DNA from: RGIG1959 sp045637645
GTDB lineage: Bacteria; Bacillota; Clostridia; Oscillospirales; Acutalibacteraceae
Length of the DNA stretch: 16,837 nt
Assembly: GCA_045637645.1 (NCBI GenBank)
Contig: JAZTZV010000010.1
Span: 1-16,837 of the forward strand
Reading direction: 5' to 3'
The translations under genes and the position numbers were made by a program. How positions within the stretch are numbered: position 1 is the first letter of the stretch; the number at the start of each line of letters is the position of its first letter. The notes under the pieces were generated by a model that worked only from the letters and a program-made list of their open reading frames with translations, ran no database searches and was not told where the DNA came from. Positions 11,948 through 16,837 of this stretch are shown piece after piece.

Positions 11948-13276
11948 GTGGCAATCAGAGTTGGAATGGTGTCGCTTGGATGCCCGAAAAATCAAATGGA
12001 CGCCGAGCTGATGCTCGCTTCTATGTATAAAGACGGTCTTGAAATCGTGGCGGATGCGGCGCTTGCTGATGTCGTTGTGATCAATACCTGCGGTTTTATC
12101 GAAGCCGCCAAGCAAGAAGCAATCGAAACGATCTTGGAGTTTGCTCAATTGAAAAAAGAGGGTCAAATTAAAAAGCTTGTTGTTACGGGCTGTCTTGCAC
12201 AGCGTTATAAAAACGAATTGGCAGATGAACTTCCCGAATGTGATGCGGTGTTGGGACTTGGTGCCAACGGCGATATTGCAAAAGTGGTTGCCGATGTCAT
12301 GAATGATGAAATTGTGCGCGAATTTCCGTCGCGCCGTTGTTGGTCGCTTGACGGCGATCGTATTCAAACGACACCGCATTTCTTTGCGTATATGCGTGTG
12401 GGTGACGGCTGCAGCAATTGCTGTACCTACTGTGCGATCCCGCTGATTCGTGGCGGCTTGCGCAGTCGCGAGATGGACGCACTTGTTGCGGAGGCAGCTT
12501 CGCTTGCGCAAAACGGTGTTAAGGAACTTGTGCTTGTCGCGCAGGATACCACGCTTTACGGTCAAGATCTTTACGGGGAAAGTCGTTTACCGACTCTCCT
12601 TGAGCGCTTGTGTGAGATCGAAGGACTTGAGTGGATCCGTTTGCTGTATTGTTATCCTGAGCATATTACCGAAGAACTGCTCGATGTGATTGCATCTCAA
12701 TCCAAAATTGTAAAATATATGGACATCCCGCTTCAACATGCGAGCGGTCATGTTCTTTCGGCGATGCGTCGTCACGGCGATCGCGAATCGCTCACGAAAC
12801 TCATCGCGCACATTCGCGAGCGCGTCCCGGGGATTGTCCTTCGCACAACGGTTATGACCGGATTCCCCGGAGAAACCGAAGACGATGTTGAGGAACTTTG
12901 CGAATTCTTGCAAGAAGCACGATTTGAACGCCTCGGTTGTTTTGCATATTCGCCCGAAGAGGGAACAAAAGCGGCGCAAATGCCCGATCAAATTCCCGAG
13001 GAAATCAAGGAAAAGCGCCGTGATATCGTGATGCAAGAGCAAGAGCGCATCTCGCAGGAATGGCTTGCTTCGCAAGTCGGTAAGACGGTAACCGTCTTGA
13101 CTGAAAGCTTTGATAAATATGCGGAGTGTTGGTTCGGTCGTACCGCTGCCGATGCTCCCGATATCGACGGAAAAGTGTTTTTCTCCGCTGAAAAAGCGAT
13201 TGCACCCGGTGATATGGTGCAAGTCGAAATCGTCGATTACATGGATTGGGATCTGATTGGAGAGTGTGTGGAATGA
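11948..13276 (+). CDS. rimO: Ribosomal protein S12 methylthiotransferase
   Basis: RimO is a radical-SAM enzyme that methylthiolates Asp of ribosomal protein S12. It has 442 aa, the expected length. The N-terminal UPF0004 domain has C12, C48 and C82 for the auxiliary cluster (VSLGCPKNQMDAE is diagnostic for RimO rather than MiaB). The radical-SAM site C155-x3-C159-x2-C162 is followed by AIPLIRGG, and the C-terminal TRAM domain contains VGKTVTVLTESF. Residue 158 is an additional cysteine inside the CxxxCxxC loop. GTG 11948 has a perfect AAGGAGG 6 nt upstream. Its stop overlaps the pgsA start by 4 bp. Confidence 0.96.
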   Translation: MAIRVGMVSLGCPKNQMDAELMLASMYKDGLEIVADAALADVVVINTCGFIEAAKQEAIETILEFAQLKKEGQIKKLVVTGCLAQRYKNELADELPECDAVLGLGANGDIAKVVADVMNDEIVREFPSRRCWSLDGDRIQTTPHFFAYMRVGDGCSNCCTYCAIPLIRGGLRSREMDALVAEAASLAQNGVKELVLVAQDTTLYGQDLYGESRLPTLLERLCEIEGLEWIRLLYCYPEHITEELLDVIASQSKIVKYMDIPLQHASGHVLSAMRRHGDRESLTKLIAHIRERVPGIVLRTTVMTGFPGETEDDVEELCEFLQEARFERLGCFAYSPEEGTKAAQMPDQIPEEIKEKRRDIVMQEQERISQEWLASQVGKTVTVLTESFDKYAECWFGRTAADAPDIDGKVFFSAEKAIAPGDMVQVEIVDYMDWDLIGECVE

Positions 13277-13866
13277 ATTTACCCAATAAACTGACGGTTG
13301 CGCGCATTTTGATGGTGCCGTTGTATATGGTGCTGTTACTTGTGGACTTTCCGTTCCATTATTTTGCGGCGATGCTGGTGTTTATCATCGCGTCGTTGAC
13401 GGATTATTTTGACGGTAAAATTGCTCGTTCACAAAATCTTGTGACCAATCTCGGCAAGTTTCTCGATCCGATTGCCGATAAAATGCTCACCACAGCGGCG
13501 TTTTTGGTGTTTTTGGAACTCGGCGCTCTCGGCTTCGGTGGTGCGTGGGCGGTAATGCTTGTCATGACGCGCGAGTTTATGGTAACATCGGTGAGACTGA
13601 TGGCGGCAAAGGACGGCACGGTCGTGGCGGCGAGTTTTTCGGGCAAGATGAAAACCGTGATGCAATACGTCGCGATCATCACGATGATGGTGGCTCTCGG
13701 CTGGCAAGACATTTGCGGAGTCTATTTTGTTTCGATTCCGTCGCTTGCATACGAAATCCCGATTCTGATTTCGCAAATTGCGGTTTGGATCTCGGTCGTG
13801 TTTACGGTCATTTCCGGCATTCAGTATTTCTGGCCCTATCGTCATTATTTCACGAAAGACTGCTAA
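13273..13866 (+). CDS. pgsA: CDP-diacylglycerol-glycerol-3-phosphate 3-phosphatidyltransferase
   Basis: This integral membrane enzyme makes phosphatidylglycerol phosphate from CDP-diacylglycerol and glycerol-3-phosphate. It has 197 aa and begins MNLPNKLTVARIL, as typical for PgsA. The CDP-alcohol phosphotransferase motif is complete: D44, D47, G48, A51, R52, G61, D65 and D69. Several hydrophobic helices follow. The ATG at 13273 overlaps the rimO stop (ATGA), implying translational coupling. The rimO-pgsA order is common in Firmicutes. Confidence 0.95.
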   Translation: MNLPNKLTVARILMVPLYMVLLLVDFPFHYFAAMLVFIIASLTDYFDGKIARSQNLVTNLGKFLDPIADKMLTTAAFLVFLELGALGFGGAWAVMLVMTREFMVTSVRLMAAKDGTVVAASFSGKMKTVMQYVAIITMMVALGWQDICGVYFVSIPSLAYEIPILISQIAVWISVVFTVISGIQYFWPYRHYFTKDC

Positions 13867-13879
13867 AAGGGGACTGACT

Positions 13880-14545
13880 ATGTTCAAGCAGCTAAAAGAA
13901 GATATTCAGACCATACGAACGCGAGATCCGGCCGCTCGTTCGGCGATCGAGATCATGCTGTTGTATAACGGGTTGAAAGCGGTCCGTTCGCATCGCCGCG
14001 CCAATTGGTGTTCAAAGCACGGCTTTAAGTTTTTGGCGCGTTGGATCTCACAGCGTTGCGTGCGTCGAACCAATATTGAAATTCACCCCGATGCTACGAT
14101 CGGAAAACGCTTGTTTATCGATCACGGAACGGGCGTCGTGATCGGTGAGACTACGGAGATCGGCGACGATTGCACGATTTATCAAGGCGTTACCCTTGGC
14201 GGTACCGGTAAAGACAAAGGCAAACGTCACCCGACACTCGGAAATCACGTGATGGTCGGATCGGGAGCGAAAGTTCTTGGACCGATTCATATCGGCAACA
14301 ACGTCCGCATTGCGGCGGGTGCTGTCGTGCTCAATGATATCCCCGATAACTGTACAGCGGTTGGCGTTCCTGCACGTGTGGTGCGCTGTAACGGCGAAAA
14401 GGTGGAACAGGAATTGGATCAGATTCACATTCCCGATCCCGTGTCGCAGGAACTTTGCAAAATGCGTCATGAACTTCAAATGATGAAACAACAGCTCGAT
14501 GCTTTGACGGCATCAGATCTTTCGGAAAGGCATGATTCACAATGA
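13880..14545 (+). CDS. cysE: Serine O-acetyltransferase
   Basis: CysE acetylates serine with acetyl-CoA, the first step of cysteine synthesis. The product is 221 aa, the short Firmicute/plant-like form. A helical N-terminus (residues 1-60) is followed by the left-handed beta-helix of hexapeptide repeats: IEIHPDATIGKRLFIDHGTGVVIGETTEIGDDCTIYQGVTLGG, then HPTLGNHVMVGSGAKVLGPIHIGNNVRIAAGAVV. The catalytic DHGTGVVIGE and GGTGKDKGKRHP segments are intact. The C-terminal tail is long, charged and probably helical (ELCKMRHELQMMKQQLDAL), beyond what the minimal family needs. AAAAGGGG lies about 7 nt before the ATG. It overlaps cysS by 4 bp. Confidence 0.95.
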   Translation: MFKQLKEDIQTIRTRDPAARSAIEIMLLYNGLKAVRSHRRANWCSKHGFKFLARWISQRCVRRTNIEIHPDATIGKRLFIDHGTGVVIGETTEIGDDCTIYQGVTLGGTGKDKGKRHPTLGNHVMVGSGAKVLGPIHIGNNVRIAAGAVVLNDIPDNCTAVGVPARVVRCNGEKVEQELDQIHIPDPVSQELCKMRHELQMMKQQLDALTASDLSERHDSQ

Positions 14546-15942
14546 AAATTTTCAACACTATGACCCGCGAAAAAGAAGAGCTTCAAACGCTCGAAGAGGG
14601 TAAGATCCGCATTTATGCGTGCGGTCCGACGGTTTACAATTACATTCACATCGGCAATGCGCGTCCGCTTTGCGTGTTCGATGTGTTGCGCCGTTATTTG
14701 GAATGGCGCGGTATGGATGTCCGCTTTGTTCAAAACTTCACCGACATCGACGATAAAATCATCCGTCGCGCCAACGAAGAAGGCACGACTTACGATGTGA
14801 TCGCCGAGCGTTATATCGAGGAGTTCTGGACGGACGCCAAAGGACTCGGCGTGCGTGAAGCCACTGTTCATCCCAAAGCCACGGAGAACATGGATGAGAT
14901 CATCGCCATCATTGCCGAACTCGAGCGCAAAGGCTATGCGTACAAAGCCGTTAACGGCGATGTGTATTTCCGCACTCGTAAATGCGACGAATACGGCAAA
15001 TTGAGCCATCAACCGATCGATGACCTGGAAAGCGGTGCACGCATTTCCGTCGGCGAAGACAAGGAAGATCCGCTTGATTTTGCGCTTTGGAAAGCCGCGA
15101 AAGAGGGCGAACCCTATTGGGAATCGCCTTGGAGCAACGGTCGTCCCGGCTGGCATATCGAGTGCTCGGCAATGGCTCGTCGTTACCTCGGCGAAAGCAT
15201 TGACATGCACTGCGGCGGTCAGGACTTGATTTTCCCGCACCATGAAAACGAGATCGCGCAAAGCGAATGCTGCAATAACGCTCCTTTTGCGAAGTATTGG
15301 ATGCATAACGGTTACATCAATGTCGATAATAAGAAAATGTCTAAGTCGCTCAACAACTTCTTCACGGTGCGTGATGTGGCAAACCAATATGGCTATGAAG
15401 CAATTCGTTTCTTCTTAATTTCTTCGTCGTATCGTATGCCCATCAACTACAACTCGGAAATCATCGAGCAGGGCATTGCGGCTCTTGATCGTCTGTACAA
15501 CTGTGAAAGCGCGTTGGCGTTTGCGGTTCAAAACGGCGGTGACGGTAGCGGCGACGAAGCGATGGCGACCGCTTTGAACAATCGTCGTCAACAATTCATC
15601 GACGCGATGGACGATGATATGAACACCGCCGATGCGATTTCGGCACTCTTTGAACTTGTCAAAGACATCAACGTTGCGCTTCGCGACAATTCGTTGTCGG
15701 CGGATATGTGCCAAAAAACATTGGATGCGTTCCACGAATTGACCGATGTTCTCGGTCTGCTTTACGAGCGCAAAGCCACGCAAGGCGACGATGATGCGGC
15801 AATCGAAGCGATGATCGAAGCCCGCACCCAAGCCCGTAAGGACAAAAACTGGGCGGAATCCGATCGCATTCGTGACGAGCTCAAAGCAATGGGTATCGTC
15901 CTCGAGGATACGCCGCAGGGCGTTCGCTGGCATCGTGCGTAA
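14542..15942 (+). CDS. cysS: Cysteinyl-tRNA synthetase
   Basis: This class I aminoacyl-tRNA synthetase charges tRNA-Cys in the cytosol. It has 466 aa, the typical length. The first zinc ligand C27 sits in CGPTVYNY, the HIGH motif appears as HIGN (36-39), WHIECSAM and HHENE give the remaining zinc ligands, and KMSKS is at 265-269. The helical anticodon-binding domain and a C-terminal MGIVLEDTPQGVRWHR end are present. It overlaps cysE (ATGA), coupling cysteine synthesis and its use; this cysE-cysS pairing is common in Firmicutes. A T-box leader is not visible upstream of this internal gene. Confidence 0.97.
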   Translation: MKIFNTMTREKEELQTLEEGKIRIYACGPTVYNYIHIGNARPLCVFDVLRRYLEWRGMDVRFVQNFTDIDDKIIRRANEEGTTYDVIAERYIEEFWTDAKGLGVREATVHPKATENMDEIIAIIAELERKGYAYKAVNGDVYFRTRKCDEYGKLSHQPIDDLESGARISVGEDKEDPLDFALWKAAKEGEPYWESPWSNGRPGWHIECSAMARRYLGESIDMHCGGQDLIFPHHENEIAQSECCNNAPFAKYWMHNGYINVDNKKMSKSLNNFFTVRDVANQYGYEAIRFFLISSSYRMPINYNSEIIEQGIAALDRLYNCESALAFAVQNGGDGSGDEAMATALNNRRQQFIDAMDDDMNTADAISALFELVKDINVALRDNSLSADMCQKTLDAFHELTDVLGLLYERKATQGDDDAAIEAMIEARTQARKDKNWAESDRIRDELKAMGIVLEDTPQGVRWHRA

Positions 15943-15967
15943 TGTTGTTTAAAACGAGGTGTTTGTT

Positions 15968-16807
15968 TTGGTGGATGTAGCGATTATCGGCGGTGGCCCT
16001 GCCGGCTTTTCAGCGGCGGTCAACGTTCGTGCACGTGGCGCGACCTGCTTGATCGTGTCGGGCGATATTACGTCCAATCCGCTTGCCAAAAGCTCTCGTA
16101 TCGATAACTATATCGGCATGTACGGCATGAATGGATTGGAAATGCTGCAAAAAATGAAAGAGGATGCGCTCGCAAGCGGAGCGGAATTCCGCCACGGACA
16201 TGTGTTGTCGGTCGCGCCGTATAAAGATCGATTTATGTTGGCGGTCGGCAACGATGTCATCGAAGCCAAGCGCGCGATCCTTGCCACGGGTGCTGTTATC
16301 CCGAAGGCGTTACAAGGTGAGACGGAGCGTGTCGGACGCGGTGTGAGCTATTGCGCGACTTGCGACGGTATGCTGTACCGTTCCAAGAAAGCCATTGTTA
16401 TCGGCGATGCCGACGATTTGACAGAAGAAGCCACCATGTTGCAACATATCGGTGTCGATGTGACGGTGGTTGCCAAACAGCGACCGCACGGGCTTCCTGA
16501 TCAAATTCCCTTTATACAAGCCGTTCCGAGAGGAATCGCGGACGGAAGTCCGTTTGTGTTGCAAACCGATCGAGAGGACATCCCTTGTGATGTTGTGTTT
16601 GCGCTTCGCAATGCACAAGCGCCCGATCGATTGGTCGCAGGACTTGCACTTGAGGGTAAGTATATTCTCGTTGATGAATCGTGTTCCACCAATATAAACG
16701 GACTGTACGCCGCAGGAGATTGCACAGGAAAACCCCTGCAAATTGCGAAAGCGGTGGCGCAAGGGATGATGGCCGCATTCTCGGCAACTGCTTCTCTTAA
16801 ACAATAA
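15968..16807 (+). CDS. Thioredoxin-reductase-like flavoprotein with degenerate NADPH site
   Basis: This is a probable FAD enzyme that passes electrons to a thioredoxin-like protein. It has 279 aa, shorter than classical TrxB (about 310). The N-terminal FAD motif VAIIGGGPAG is intact, the redox pair is CATC (129-132) in the usual SYCATCDG context, and the second FAD motif GLYAAGDCTGKPLQIAKAVAQG is intact. The NADPH Rossmann motif, normally VVGGGDSAVEEA, reads VIGDADDLTEEA, and the HRRxxxR adenosine-phosphate clamp is absent (VVAKQRPHG instead). This resembles the flavin ferredoxin-thioredoxin reductases of clostridia, so ferredoxin rather than NADPH may be the donor; that is inference. TTG 15968 (GAGG 8 nt upstream) is preferred; GTG 15971 is possible. 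It follows cysS by 25 nt. Confidence 0.85.
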   Translation: MVDVAIIGGGPAGFSAAVNVRARGATCLIVSGDITSNPLAKSSRIDNYIGMYGMNGLEMLQKMKEDALASGAEFRHGHVLSVAPYKDRFMLAVGNDVIEAKRAILATGAVIPKALQGETERVGRGVSYCATCDGMLYRSKKAIVIGDADDLTEEATMLQHIGVDVTVVAKQRPHGLPDQIPFIQAVPRGIADGSPFVLQTDREDIPCDVVFALRNAQAPDRLVAGLALEGKYILVDESCSTNINGLYAAGDCTGKPLQIAKAVAQGMMAAFSATASLKQ

Positions 16808-16815
16808 AGAAAAAG

Positions 16816-16837
16816 CCCGCAACCGATCGGTTGCGGG
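16816..16837 (+). terminator. Terminator stem at the window edge
   Basis: CCCGCAACCG and CGGTTGCGGG form a perfect 10-bp stem around AT, 8 nt after the flavoprotein stop. The U tract would lie beyond the window. It probably ends the recX-to-flavoprotein operon. Confidence 0.8.

Overview
The window looks like chromosome from an anaerobic low-to-mid GC Firmicute, most likely a Clostridia lineage near the Oscillospiraceae/Ruminococcaceae. This is an inference. It rests on the DUF1292 (YrzB-like) gene, RecX, the PgsA, CysE and CysS types, a SigH-like sigma factor, a two-TM DUF6106-like protein, strong Shine-Dalgarno sites with frequent GTG/TTG starts, and sigma-A type TTGACA/TATAAT promoters with 17-bp spacers. 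No mobile element, CRISPR array, rRNA or tRNA is visible.

Layout. (1) 1-3671, minus strand: a surface-polysaccharide operon. A 695-aa tandem-domain GT2 glycosyltransferase is followed by an ABC-2 permease (TagG/Wzm type) and its ATPase (TagH/Wzt type, cut by the window edge). A promoter and a palindrome lie upstream. (2) 3791-4972, minus strand: a strong promoter drives a DUF1292 gene, then a probable 6S RNA with its own terminator, then a small lipoprotein whose mature part resembles the extracellular part of Wzz-type chain-length regulators, then a 14-bp terminator. (3) 5041-5960, plus strand: a self-contained transcription unit with a TTGACA-17-TATAGT promoter and a 14-bp terminator but no conventional gene. 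It carries at least eight Shine-Dalgarno/start/stop modules encoding peptides of 2 to 12 residues, interspersed with small hairpins. This is the most unusual object in the window. (4) 5959-7261, minus strand: folC with its promoter.

(5) 7271-9956, plus strand: a membrane protein, the bifunctional NAD(P)HX repair enzyme and a small lipoprotein, closely packed. (6) 10074-11227, plus strand: a SigH-like sigma factor behind a near-consensus promoter and a leader hairpin, then a double zinc-ribbon protein and a terminator. (7) 11262-16837, plus strand: recX, rimO, pgsA, cysE, cysS and a thioredoxin-reductase-like flavoprotein. rimO/pgsA and cysE/cysS overlap by 4 bp (ATGA). The last gene ends at a terminator stem on the window edge.

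Functionally, blocks 1 and 2 concern cell-surface glycan export and global RNA polymerase control. Blocks 4 to 7 are housekeeping: folate, NADPH repair, transcription, RecA control, ribosome modification, phospholipid and cysteine/redox metabolism. The flavoprotein keeps its redox CxxC but seems to have lost the usual NADPH-binding signature. Block 3 has no explanation from known families that I can recognise.
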